A stretch of DNA of 64,000 nt from a bacterium. Lineage in GTDB: Bacteria; Actinomycetota; Acidimicrobiia; Acidimicrobiales; Bin134. The translations under genes were made by a program, and so were the position numbers. Below are positions 15,993-24,368 of the stretch, in pieces; positions within the stretch are counted from its first letter, which is position 1, and every line of letters begins with the position of its first letter. Below the pieces are notes generated by a model that was not told the DNA's origin, searched no databases, and saw nothing but the letters and a program-made list of their open reading frames with translations. The DNA lies in NCBI GenBank assembly GCA_026708015.1, contig JAPOVT010000007.1, positions 25,989 to 89,988 on the forward strand, read 5' to 3'.

Positions 15993-16828
15993 TCACCGCC
16001 GAAGCGCTCATCGCGCTCGGCCAGCGCCCCCTTCATGCCCTTCTCCCGGGACGTCTCGTGGAAGTCGAACTCGTCGGGACTTCGGCGGGTGCCCATCACG
16101 AACAGCGGGTGGACGCCGTAGTGGGGGGTGAACGACTGGCCAATGCCCAGGATGTCGTAGGCCATGTGGGCTACCGTACGCCCAGTGGCGATGCCGTCGC
16201 GGGGCAGGCTGGCCAGGGTCCCGGTGAGCTGGGCCACTGCCTCATCGAGCTCTTCTGCGGGCACCACTCGGTTGACCAGGCCCAGACGCTCGGCCTCGGC
16301 GGCGTCGAACTTGCGCCCGGTCACCACCAGCTCGTTGGCCCGCTTCAACCCGATCTGGGAGGCCAGCATGGGGTACAGCCACGAGGTGCCCGCCGAGCCG
16401 AACCGCTCCTCGGGCAGTCCGAACGTCGCATCGTCGGTCACCACTGCGAAGTCGCACACCAGCACCAAGTAGAGCCCGGCACCGATGCAAGGCCCGTGGA
16501 CTCGGGCCACGATGGGCTTGGCCGAATACAGCAGGTCGCGCATCACCCACGCCCGGCGGCGCAGACCAGCAACGGCGAACCGCCCGCCCTTAGTTTCGGC
16601 CCCGCCGTAGAAGTCGTCGGGGCTGGACAGGTCGAACCCCGCGGTGAACCCTCGACCCGCCCCGGCCAGCACGATGCACTTCACGTCGTCGTCGGCCTCG
16701 GCCTGGCGAACGAAGGCCACAATCTGGTCGAACATCTCGTCGGTCAGAGCGTTGAACACCTCTGGCCGGTTGAGAGTGATCAACGCCACCGCCCCGTCCG
16801 TTTCATACACCACTTGGTTGTCTGCCAT
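15977..16828 (-). CDS. enoyl-CoA hydratase/isomerase (crotonase) family protein
   Basis: 283 residues from ATG 16828 (MADNQVVYE). Crotonase landmarks: VALITLNRPEVFNALTDEM (~10-28), oxyanion-hole segment VLAGAGRGFTAGFDLSS (~59-75) and VHGPCIGAGLYLVLVCDFAV (~112-131). The second catalytic region reads EERFGSAGTSWLYPML; a Glu of the classical hydratase pair is replaced, so the exact reaction (hydratase, isomerase, hydrolase) is open. The C-terminus keeps the long trimerisation helix. Confidence 0.88.
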   Translation of the reverse strand: MADNQVVYETDGAVALITLNRPEVFNALTDEMFDQIVAFVRQAEADDDVKCIVLAGAGRGFTAGFDLSSPDDFYGGAETKGGRFAVAGLRRRAWVMRDLLYSAKPIVARVHGPCIGAGLYLVLVCDFAVVTDDATFGLPEERFGSAGTSWLYPMLASQIGLKRANELVVTGRKFDAAEAERLGLVNRVVPAEELDEAVAQLTGTLASLPRDGIATGRTVAHMAYDILGIGQSFTPHYGVHPLFVMGTRRSPDEFDFHETSREKGMKGALAERDERFGGDYWGW

Positions 16829-16928
16829 GTTCCCTATCCTGCCGGACAACGGTCATCCTCGCCGCAGGGTAGGAGGAATACGCCTGCTGCCCCCGTATCC
16901 TGCGGACCGTGAGCAACCCCCTACCCGG

Positions 16929-17012
16929 TTGGCCCGGCGGCTGGGCACTGGGGATGCGATCGTCATGGGGCTGGGGTCGATGATCGGGGCCAGCGTGTTC
17001 GCCATGCCTTGA
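16929..17012 (+). pseudogene. N-terminal relic of an APC-family amino-acid permease
   Basis: The frame encodes RLGTGDAIVMGLGSMIGASVFAMP and then stops at TGA (17010-17012). The LGxxDAxxxGLGSMIGAGxFA pattern is the start of transmembrane helix 1 in amino acid-polyamine-organocation permeases. Nothing permease-like follows before the epimerase gene. About 95% of the gene is missing, so it is dead. The start codon would be TTG at 16929 or one lost upstream. The following 120 bases to 17132 contain nothing I recognise. Confidence 0.6.
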
Positions 17013-17132
17013 ACCCGGCACCCTCATAACCCCTTGACCAAAAAACGGGGTCCGGTCACAAGACCATAGTTACCCCTCGACGGTTCAGCCCTCAGACGAT
17101 AGGAAGACCCAACTCAGAATTCGAAGTACAGT

Positions 17133-18233
17133 TCAGATCTTGCTCTGCACGTTAGCGGCGATCTGGTCCTCGAAGGTGAAATCCAAATCGAGGCTCTGGT
17201 CGAGGCCCTCGGCAACCATCCAGCGGTACACATGGTCGACCATGGCTGCCAGGGTGTATTCCGGCTCCCAGCCGATGTCGGCTCGCAGCCGGTCGACGGA
17301 GAACACCACGCTGCGGTTCCAGCGGTGCAGGTTGGGAGCCAGCCGCTGCACGAGTTGAGCGAGTTTGAACCGCCGCCGCATGTTGTCGGCGTCGGCTCGG
17401 GCGGAGTCGGAGCTGCGGATGTCTATGTTCACCGGGGAGGCCTTGCCCTCCTCGAACACCAGGGCGCCGTCCCACAGGTCGTCCATGACCGGGGCGGGGA
17501 TGAACACCTTGTTCGCCTCCACCCCCAACACATCGGCAAAAGCGTCCACATAGCCCACATCTGACTGATAGGTCCCGCCGGTGAGGTTGTAGCGCTTTCC
17601 GAAGGTTTGGGGCTGAAGCATCATCATCCGCAGCGCCCGAGCCTGGTCGTCCACATGGCCGACTTGGCCCAGGGTGGTGCCGTCGCCGGGGATCAGGACC
17701 GGGCGACCCCTCAGCAGCCGCAAGATCATCCGCTGCTCCCGGTCGGCGAGGATGTTGCGGGGGCCGAACACCATCGAGAACGGCACGATGGAGGCCGGGA
17801 ACCCCCGGCTGCGCCAGGCGTCGACCAAGATGTCCTCGCACAGCAGCTTGTGCAGCCCGTACTCGTTCTGGTTGGGCCCCCGATCATCGGGGTGGTCCTC
17901 GGTGATGGGCAAGATGTCGGTGGGGGCATAGATGACGGTGGAGGAAGCGAATATGTAGTGGCCGACTCGTCCTTCAAACATCTCGATCATCAACTCCATG
18001 TCGGCCGGGTGATACGCGCTCATGTCCTGGACAGCGTCGAAGGTCTCGTCTTTGAGCGCCGACCGCACCTGGTCGTGATCAGTGCGGTCGGCCACCAGCC
18101 GACGGACCGACCGAGGAAAGCCCACCGCCGTGCGCCCCCGGTTCAGCACCGTGACCTCGTGGCCATACTTCACCAACTCCATGACCAAGGCGTAGCCGTT
18201 GAACTGGCTCCCGCCCATCACGAGGACTTTCAT
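17133..18233 (-). CDS. NAD-dependent epimerase/dehydratase (extended SDR)
   Basis: 366 residues from ATG 18233; an upstream extension in the same frame has no family features. The N-terminal loop KVLVMGGSQFNGYALVMELVKYG is a variant Rossmann motif (GGSxFNG) seen in mRNA-binding/epimerase-like extended SDRs. YIFASSTVIYAP (~100) and NQNEYGLHKLLCED (YxxxK, ~135-148) give the catalytic Ser/Thr and Tyr-Lys. The rest is a normal substrate domain. Sugar-nucleotide or other epimerase/reductase activity is likely. It precedes no obvious pathway partner. Confidence 0.85.
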   Translation of the reverse strand: MKVLVMGGSQFNGYALVMELVKYGHEVTVLNRGRTAVGFPRSVRRLVADRTDHDQVRSALKDETFDAVQDMSAYHPADMELMIEMFEGRVGHYIFASSTVIYAPTDILPITEDHPDDRGPNQNEYGLHKLLCEDILVDAWRSRGFPASIVPFSMVFGPRNILADREQRMILRLLRGRPVLIPGDGTTLGQVGHVDDQARALRMMMLQPQTFGKRYNLTGGTYQSDVGYVDAFADVLGVEANKVFIPAPVMDDLWDGALVFEEGKASPVNIDIRSSDSARADADNMRRRFKLAQLVQRLAPNLHRWNRSVVFSVDRLRADIGWEPEYTLAAMVDHVYRWMVAEGLDQSLDLDFTFEDQIAANVQSKI

Positions 18234-18256
18234 ACCTGCTCCCTTGTCGGCTCCGT

Positions 18257-18673
18257 CTAGCGGCAAGTGTCGGCTTCGGCGCATACCAGCGCTTCGCGCA
18301 CCGCCGCTGCAATGGCATGGGTGGGCTCGGGAGCAGGCACGATGCCCTCGGTGCGGGCAAACTGAAGTGCTGCCGCGAAGCACTCCGACTGGGAGATGGC
18401 CACTGCTTCGACCAGTCCCGAGTCGTAGATGTGCGACACCAGCGGGGACATGCCGTGGTAGCGCAGCCCGCCAGCATGGATGGGGTCGGGAATGAAGCTG
18501 TGACCCAGCGTGTGCATCTTCAACAGGGGAGCCAAATCATCAGGCCCGGCTGGCTCTAGCGTGCCTGGATGCAGTGGAGGCGGGGGTGGCGCTGGCAGGT
18601 CGGGGATGATGTTGTACCACTGCGTGGGAAGTTCCGAGTCAGGCAATGTGACCCGGTAGTACTCGTCGGCCAT
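18257..18673 (-). pseudogene. TrpB2-type tryptophan synthase beta, internally deleted and C-terminally truncated
   Basis: 138 residues. The first ~50 (LPTQWYNIIPDLPAPPPPPLHPGT, then PDDLAPL) match the start of the TrpB2 family, and the next ~75 (KMHTLGHSFIPDPIHAGGLRYHGM, SPLVSHIYDSGLVEAVA, ARTEGIVPAPEPTHAIAAAVREAL) match its end. About 270-290 residues between, including the pyridoxal-phosphate lysine, are gone, and the last ~30-45 residues are replaced by VCAEADTCR. The join falls at a shared Ala/Thr-Pro-Leu-Leu, consistent with deletion at microhomology. It cannot be an active synthase. The frame is still open from ATG 18673 to TAG 18257. Confidence 0.85.
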
Positions 18674-18821
18674 GGGTCTCCTCCGTGTTCAGGGCAGTGA
18701 AAACCTACACCATGCCAGCCCTGCGAGAAGACGGCACGGATCCGAATGCCTCAGTGGTTGCGCCGAAAACCCATCAGGTGTTCCAACTTTGGCCAGTTAC
18801 TTATACTTTCGTCTATAAAAC

Positions 18822-18827
18822 TATAAT
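18822..18827 (+). promoter_or_regulatory. consensus -10 box TATAAT for the AlbA/ATPase-like gene
   Basis: A perfect TATAAT lies in a strikingly AT-rich stretch (18780-18845) and ends 18 bases before the GTG at 18846, giving a leader of about 10-12 bases. The upstream TTATAC and TATAAA words may be alternative boxes. No clear -35 is visible. The AT-richness contrasts with the surrounding genes. Confidence 0.5.
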
Positions 18828-18845
18828 CATGTCTAGAATACTGGG

Positions 18846-20645
18846 GTGACCTTTCAGTTTCTTGGTCCTGACCCACTGGAGCAGCAAATCAACGCCGCAC
18901 TCCAGCACCTCGCCGATGGCCAGGCCCCCAGCCAGGCCGAGACCACCCAAATCGACTTCAAAGAGGAGCCCGGGCGCCGACAGGGACAGTCGATCATCCC
19001 CGGCGAACGCACCAGCAAGGTGGCGGCTTCATATCTCGCCGAGGAGATGGCGTGCATGGCCAACACGCCAGGGGGAGGCGCTCTCATTGTGGGAATCGCC
19101 GACGATGGCACACGGATCGGAACCGAGCTCGATGCCGAATGGCTGCGTCACCGCATCTACGAGCTGACCGAGCGCAAGCTCACCATCGATGTCAGAGAGG
19201 CTGTCCTCTGTGAATGCAGAATCTTGGTGCTCACCGCCCATGAAGCAGTTGAACCCATCCGGTACGGGGGGCGCATCCGGTGGCGCATCGATGCCAACTG
19301 CGTTGAAATCGATGCCTCGACATGGTATACAAGAAAGCCCCATAACAGCGGCTTTGATTGGTCTGAGCAGCCATCTGGACAGACCCTCGACGACGTGAGC
19401 CCAGTAGCAGCCGAAATCGCAAGGCGCTACCTACGGCAGCGAGGCAGCCCAACCGATTCAGAGTTGGCAGAAGCCCCTGTCGCCGACCTCATGCGCCGCC
19501 TGAATCTGGCCGATAGCAGCAGTCGTCTGACCAACGCAGGCAGCTTGCTGTTTGTCGCGACTCCCTACCCCGGCATCGACTACATCCGACGCGACACCCC
19601 AGGCGGCGACAGTCGCAACCGCGTCCGCAGCACTGGTCCCCTGTTGGAGCAAATCCACGAGGTTGAACTGGCTTGCCAGGCCGCCAACCGCACGTTCCAC
19701 ATCGCCCATGGCTTTGCCTATGGCCAGCCGCAGGCCATCCCACCTAGAGCACTGCGTGAGGCAATTGTCAACGGATCGGTGCATCGTGACTGGCGTTCAA
19801 CTCTACCCACCACTGTGGAACATGCGGGCGACACGATGACCGTCACTTCCCCAGGCGGATTTGTGGGTGGAATCGATCCGTCGAACATCATCTCCCACCC
19901 TGCGGTTCCGCGATACCGCAGCCTGGCAGAGGCAGCGGCTGCGTTGGGGATTGCCGAACGCCAGGGAATAGGCGTCGCCAGGATGACACGCGACATGCTT
20001 GCCATCGGGCGGCCTCGCCCGGAAATCAATGAGATCACTGGCCCTTACGTACGGGTCACTCTTCTCGGCGGCGAACCTGACAGAGGAGTGATCTTGTTCA
20101 TTGCCGACATCTTCCCCGAGAACCTGACTACCGGCGTGGAGCCGCATCTGCTCATCAATGAATTGTGCCGACGCGGCTGGATCGACGCCGAAGCTGCCGC
20201 CCCTCTTCTCCAACGCACGAAGGCAGAGGCAGCTGAAGCCATCTCTCGCTTGGAAGCCGCGAAGCTTGCCGATGAGCAGGATGCCTACTGTGACCGGCCC
20301 GAGGAATTCATGCCAGGAGTGATCGCCAAGGTCGCCGGTGTGCCCGCCAACTACCCGCCCGCGTATCGCCTGAGCGATGAGGCACGGGGCCGACTCTCCC
20401 ACCTATTTCCCTACCTCAGCACTCCCGAAGGGCAAAATGCCTTGATCTGCGACTGGGCCGCCCGGCGCGGCCGCGTGTCCAGCACTGAAGTCGCCGACCT
20501 CACGGGTCTGAGCGTGCTCACCTCCGGACGACGTCTATCTGCCCTTGCCGACGATGGCTTGATCAGGGCGGCGCAATCCGCTCGTACCGGACGAGGCTTT
20601 CACTACGTGCCCGAGCCTCCCCCACCGAATCAACAGCCCCGGTAG
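18846..20645 (+). CDS. AlbA_2/Schlafen-AAA_4 domain protein with HATPase-like C-terminal half
   Basis: 599 residues, GTG start. QIDFKEE (~35-41) and AEEMACMANTPGGGALIVGIADDG (split at ~66-90) are the hallmark of the AlbA_2 (divergent AAA_4) domain. ALREAIVNGSVHRDW (~302) followed by the TSPGGFVGG and GIGVARM segments is the RecG-like ATP-binding (HATPase_c_4) region. The C-terminal ~150 residues (EVADLTGLSVLTSGRRLSALADDGLI) look like a winged helix-turn-helix. Such proteins are putative transcriptional regulators or nucleic-acid-binding ATPases, sometimes found in defence islands. Its AT-rich promoter and its position between two relic genes suggest acquisition. Confidence 0.8.
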   Translation: MTFQFLGPDPLEQQINAALQHLADGQAPSQAETTQIDFKEEPGRRQGQSIIPGERTSKVAASYLAEEMACMANTPGGGALIVGIADDGTRIGTELDAEWLRHRIYELTERKLTIDVREAVLCECRILVLTAHEAVEPIRYGGRIRWRIDANCVEIDASTWYTRKPHNSGFDWSEQPSGQTLDDVSPVAAEIARRYLRQRGSPTDSELAEAPVADLMRRLNLADSSSRLTNAGSLLFVATPYPGIDYIRRDTPGGDSRNRVRSTGPLLEQIHEVELACQAANRTFHIAHGFAYGQPQAIPPRALREAIVNGSVHRDWRSTLPTTVEHAGDTMTVTSPGGFVGGIDPSNIISHPAVPRYRSLAEAAAALGIAERQGIGVARMTRDMLAIGRPRPEINEITGPYVRVTLLGGEPDRGVILFIADIFPENLTTGVEPHLLINELCRRGWIDAEAAAPLLQRTKAEAAEAISRLEAAKLADEQDAYCDRPEEFMPGVIAKVAGVPANYPPAYRLSDEARGRLSHLFPYLSTPEGQNALICDWAARRGRVSSTEVADLTGLSVLTSGRRLSALADDGLIRAAQSARTGRGFHYVPEPPPPNQQPR

Positions 20646-20654
20646 TCGCCGCGA

Positions 20655-20980
20655 CTACTCCTCATTAAGCCATGCAGCCCCGGAAAGCTCGTTCCATCCG
20701 TTCGGATTGGCCAAGATTCTGTCGATCTCATCCCTCCTGCATCTCCTCTGCCAGGGGAAGCGCACACTGCCTCCGTTCCTCGGCACATGCTTCAGGATCT
20801 TTCGGAGCCTCTGACCACGCTGAGCATGTACTCGTCGAGTTCGTCGAGGGCGTCCTGCGACCCGCTGTCGCAGGCATCGCAGCCGCAATCAGGGGCCGCG
20901 AGGACGAGAACAGCAGGATCGCCGACCCCGAGGGAGACACCTGCATCGACGGCGCCGACAAGCTCTTCGACTGGACTCAC
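20655..20980 (-). pseudogene. relic of a DUF6226-like gene, frameshifted
   Basis: One frame (20980 to 20792) encodes VDAGVSLGVGDPAVLVLAAP, CGCDACD, and DALDELDEYMLSVVRG, a pattern I associate with actinobacterial DUF6226 proteins (a Cys-rich CGCDACD motif followed by an acidic helix). It ends in TGA. A second frame (20888 to 20655) continues with RKILKHVPRNGGSVRF and ends in ILANPNGWNELSGAAWLNEE. A single frameshift near 20800-20815 would join them. The N-terminus upstream of 20980 is lost. The family name is from memory and tentative; the two-frame continuation is visible. Confidence 0.45.
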
Positions 20981-21114
20981 CGCACCATCATGGCTGCACC
21001 CTCAGCTGCATGTGCAGGGAATAAGCGGCCATCTCTCAATGGCAACAACCGAAACGACCTCAGCGGTCCAGTAGCCCTGCTTGGCCATCTTGGCCGACCC
21101 GTCCCGACCACAGG

Positions 21115-21163
21115 TTGAACCTCCCCGGGTAATGCGCTGGCTGTGTGAAACCCGGGGAGGTTC
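21115..21163. terminator. 15-bp perfect inverted repeat, probable bidirectional terminator
   Basis: Arms TGAACCTCCCCGGGT (21115-21129) and its exact complement (21149-21163) flank a 19-base loop. The structure begins 16 bases beyond the stop of the minus-strand CoA-transferase gene. There is no T-tract on either side, which is common for actinobacterial terminators but also fits a protein-binding palindrome. Confidence 0.6.
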
Positions 21164-21178
21164 ACTGGATGTCGCCGC

Positions 21179-23473
21179 TCAGCGGCAGATGCCGGCTTCG
21201 GCTAGGGCTTCTACTTCGTCGGGAGGGATGCCGAGGACTTCGCCCAGCACTTCGACGGTATCGGCGCCAAGCAGTGGCGAAGGACCGGCGGTGCGGGTCT
21301 GGGTGAGGCTGAAGCGGATCGGATTGCCCACGTGGGTCTCTTTGCCCACCACCGGGTGCTCCAACACGTCGAGGGCGCCCCTTGAGGCCAAGTGCTCATC
21401 GCCCAAGTGGTCGTAGGGGCCCATCACCGGCATGGCTGACACTCCAGCGGCCTGCAACCGCTCGGCTCGGTCGGCAGCCAGTCCACCGGCCATCCAGGAG
21501 GCAATCGCAGCATCCACCGCCTCGACATCGGCCAGCCGGTCGGCGTTGGCCGGCCAGCGGTTCTCCACGCCAATGAGGTCACAGCACCGCTGCCACGACT
21601 CATCGTCGTGACAGGCCAGCGCCACCCAATCGTCGTCGCCTCCGGCTCGATACACATCGTGGGGAGCGATGGTCTCGGAGCGGTTTCCAATGGCCTGGGG
21701 ATCGGCACCAGCAGCGGCCGCGCCCATGTACACGTCGCCGATCAGATAGGCCGCTGCCTCGGTCTGGGCCATGTCGATGAGCTGGCCCTGGCCAGTGCGC
21801 TGCTTGTGGTCGAGAGCGGCCAGCACCGCCACCGCCAACAGCTTCCCGGCGATGTGGTCAGGGTGATTCAGCGTGGTGCCGCAGGGAAACGGCACATCGG
21901 CGTGGTTCCAGAGCCAGTGGGCCCCGGCGAAGCTGGCGTTGAGCGGCCCGTAGGCCGGCATCTTCCCCATCGGCCCGCCCCGCCCGTAACCCTGCGAGCA
22001 CACGTACACCAGGTCGGGCCGCCGGGCCGACATGTCGTCCCACCCCAGGCCCAGTTTGTCTAGCGAGCCGCCCCGCAGGTTCTCGGCCACCACATCAGCG
22101 GCCATGAACAGTTCCAAGGCCAACTCCCGGCCCTGTTCGGTGGTCAGATCGAGGGCCACCGACCGCCGTCCCCGGCTCTCGGCATTGAATGGGAAGGCCT
22201 TGTTGAGATCGCCCCGGCCGGCGAAGCGCAGCGAGTCGGGATGGGTCACCGATTCGATCTTGATGACATCGGCACCCAAGTCCGACAGCATCCAGGTGGC
22301 CTCGGGCACCACCGCAGCCATGCCGAACTCCACCACCCGCACTCCAGCCAGCAGCTGGCCGTTGTCGTTGGGACTCTTCGAAAGCCCGGCTGACCAGGGG
22401 TTATCGATGGGACGGGGGCCGAACTGAACTGCCTCGTCCCCGGCCGCGGGAGCCCGCTTCCTCACCCCGGCCAGGGTCCCCGAGAGCTTCCAGGCGGCGG
22501 CGGGCATGGGCTGGCCTTCGGAGCCCTCCACGTCGTGGCGGAAGAACCCCCGACCCACCACCTGGGGATGGTTGGCGAACTCACTGGGCGACTGGATCAC
22601 GCCGATGGTGGTGCCTGCGGCCAGACCGTGCTGGAACAGATCGGTTCGGTCGCGCTGTGACGTGATCGCGTCGGCCACCACGTGGATAACGTCCCGATTG
22701 CGGCCTCGGAACACGCCGTCGGCCCACTCTGGTCCGGTCAAGGCGTCGGGGTTGCCCAGCACCTCCACGAAGCCGGTCCACTGGTAGGGAGTGCCGATCA
22801 CCGTGCGCACCCAGCCGTCTCGGGCCGGGAAGATCCAGTAGTTTCCGTCGGCGTTGCGGCGACCCTCATCAGGCAGTTCGGGAAAGTGCCTCACGTAGTC
22901 GGGAATGAGCACCGACCACGGGTTGAGTCCGGACAGAGCAGCCTCCTGCACGCTCACTTCCACCACTTGGCCCTGGCCGTGGCGGCGGCGGTCTATGACC
23001 GCGGCCAACCCGCCGATGGCGCCGAACACCGAGGCGCAGTCGTGGGCCAGATAGCCGGGATGCCAGCACGGAGACTTGTCCCGAAACCCCGACAAGAAGT
23101 GCCCGCCGGATGAGGCGAATGCCGGTAGCGGCTCCAACCGCCACTCCGATCGGGGGCCAGTGAGGCCCATATCGGTCAGCGCAACCACCACCAAGGTGGG
23201 ATGGCGCTCGACCATCTCGTCGAGGTCCAACCCGGTGTTGTCGATGAGCAAGTCGGCGTCTGCCATCAGCGACTCCAACTCGGCAGCCTCGCCCGCCGCC
23301 TTGTTGGCGTTGCGATGGGCGTGGGCCAGACCTTCGGGATCAGGTGTCGGCGGCACTCGGATCACCTCGGCCCCAAGGTCGCCCAGCACCCGCGCGCAAA
23401 GCGCGCCGCGCATATCGGTGTGGTCCACCACCCGCAGCCCGGCGAGTGCGCCGGGACTCATCGTTGGAGTCAT
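21179..23473 (-). CDS. fused double CaiB/BaiF-type CoA transferase
   Basis: 764 residues, about twice the usual ~400, because two type III CoA-transferase domains are joined head to tail. Domain 1 spans ~residues 1-365 (LAGLRVVDHTDMRGALCARVLGDLGAEVIRV) and domain 2 ~369-764 (LLAGVRVVEFGMAAVVPEATWMLSDLGADVIKIE). In domain 2 the usual Asp of the I/V-D-x-S/A-x-x-E motif is present (LIDMAQTEAAA, ~565). In domain 1 the same place reads VVEVSVQEAAL (~172), with Glu instead. Only the second half may form the covalent acyl intermediate. It lies 22-34 bases downstream of an enoyl-CoA hydratase gene and probably shares its transcript. Confidence 0.88.
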   Translation of the reverse strand: MTPTMSPGALAGLRVVDHTDMRGALCARVLGDLGAEVIRVPPTPDPEGLAHAHRNANKAAGEAAELESLMADADLLIDNTGLDLDEMVERHPTLVVVALTDMGLTGPRSEWRLEPLPAFASSGGHFLSGFRDKSPCWHPGYLAHDCASVFGAIGGLAAVIDRRRHGQGQVVEVSVQEAALSGLNPWSVLIPDYVRHFPELPDEGRRNADGNYWIFPARDGWVRTVIGTPYQWTGFVEVLGNPDALTGPEWADGVFRGRNRDVIHVVADAITSQRDRTDLFQHGLAAGTTIGVIQSPSEFANHPQVVGRGFFRHDVEGSEGQPMPAAAWKLSGTLAGVRKRAPAAGDEAVQFGPRPIDNPWSAGLSKSPNDNGQLLAGVRVVEFGMAAVVPEATWMLSDLGADVIKIESVTHPDSLRFAGRGDLNKAFPFNAESRGRRSVALDLTTEQGRELALELFMAADVVAENLRGGSLDKLGLGWDDMSARRPDLVYVCSQGYGRGGPMGKMPAYGPLNASFAGAHWLWNHADVPFPCGTTLNHPDHIAGKLLAVAVLAALDHKQRTGQGQLIDMAQTEAAAYLIGDVYMGAAAAGADPQAIGNRSETIAPHDVYRAGGDDDWVALACHDDESWQRCCDLIGVENRWPANADRLADVEAVDAAIASWMAGGLAADRAERLQAAGVSAMPVMGPYDHLGDEHLASRGALDVLEHPVVGKETHVGNPIRFSLTQTRTAGPSPLLGADTVEVLGEVLGIPPDEVEALAEAGICR

Positions 23474-23507
23474 CGATTGCTCAGTTCCCTCTTGCCTGCG
23501 GCCGGAC

Positions 23508-24296
23508 TCATCGAATGCGGGGCTCGATTCGGGTTTGCTCCTTGATGCCCCGGGCCTTCTCGGTGATCTCCTCCTCGGCTCCAGCCAGGCTCAAGTAGGC
23601 CACCCCGCTGTTCATGGCGTTGGCCAGCGTGGTGTACTGGGCGGTCCACAGCCCCCGCATGGTGGCCTCAATGGCCAAGCGCTCGGGGGCCGATGCGATG
23701 GCCTCCGCGGCCCAGCGAGCCGCGTCCATCAACTCTTCCTGGGGTACCACCTCCTGCACCAGCCCGATCTGGAAGGCCCGTTGGGCCGACATGCGCTCAT
23801 GGCGACCCAACAGCGACATCCGCATGACCTCGCCCAGCGGCATCCGCTGGAGCATGAACATGGGCTCGTTTACCGCGGGCATGCCGTGGCTCACGTGGGG
23901 GTCGAAGAAGGTGGCGTTCTCGGAGGCGATGATGAACTCCACCTCGCCCAGCAAGTAGAACGCGCCTCCGGCGGCCATGCCGTTCACGGCGGCGATGACC
24001 GGCCTCCAGTAGTCGTTGGACTTGGGCCCGACGGTGGAGATCGGGTCGTCGACCATGAATGGCGAGGCAGGCTGCTTCCACGATCCGGTGATGTCCACCC
24101 CGGTGCTGAACGCCCGCTCGCCAGTAGCGGTGAGGATCACACACCGCACGTCGTCGTTGTAGCGGAGATGAGCCCACACCGCCCGGAGCTCATCACAAGA
24201 GGTGTTGTCCATGGCGTTGAGCCGCTCGGGCCGGTTCAGCGTTACCACTGCCACCCCGTCGGACTCCTCGTACAGCAAGTTCTCATAGCTGGGCAC
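23508..24296 (-). CDS. enoyl-CoA hydratase/isomerase family protein
   Basis: 262 residues from GTG 24296 (VPSYENLLYEESDGVAVVTLNRPERLNAMD), the start that matches the family; a GTG at 24317 would add seven residues. Oxyanion-hole segments: LTATGERAFSTGVD (~60) and AAVNGMAAGGAFYLLGEVEFIIA (~105). The classical Glu pair is not clear (VNEPMFMLQRMPLGEVMRMSLLGRHERM region), so hydratase versus isomerase is undecided. It is followed at 34 bases by the fused CaiB gene, which suggests activation of an acid as CoA ester and its hydration. Confidence 0.85.
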   Translation of the reverse strand: MPSYENLLYEESDGVAVVTLNRPERLNAMDNTSCDELRAVWAHLRYNDDVRCVILTATGERAFSTGVDITGSWKQPASPFMVDDPISTVGPKSNDYWRPVIAAVNGMAAGGAFYLLGEVEFIIASENATFFDPHVSHGMPAVNEPMFMLQRMPLGEVMRMSLLGRHERMSAQRAFQIGLVQEVVPQEELMDAARWAAEAIASAPERLAIEATMRGLWTAQYTTLANAMNSGVAYLSLAGAEEEITEKARGIKEQTRIEPRIR

Positions 24297-24368
24297 GGCC
24301 CGAAGCGTAGCCCGCACATACGCCAGGGCTTATGGGTGTGCCAGTTCCAATCACTAACCTGCCCGCCC

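Noticed and set aside
22682..24368. Upstream extension of the LLM gene at 24369 to 23076
   Set aside because: The extension is antisense to the CoA-transferase and crotonase genes and has no family features, whereas MDIGRIGLW is a typical N-terminus for the LLM.
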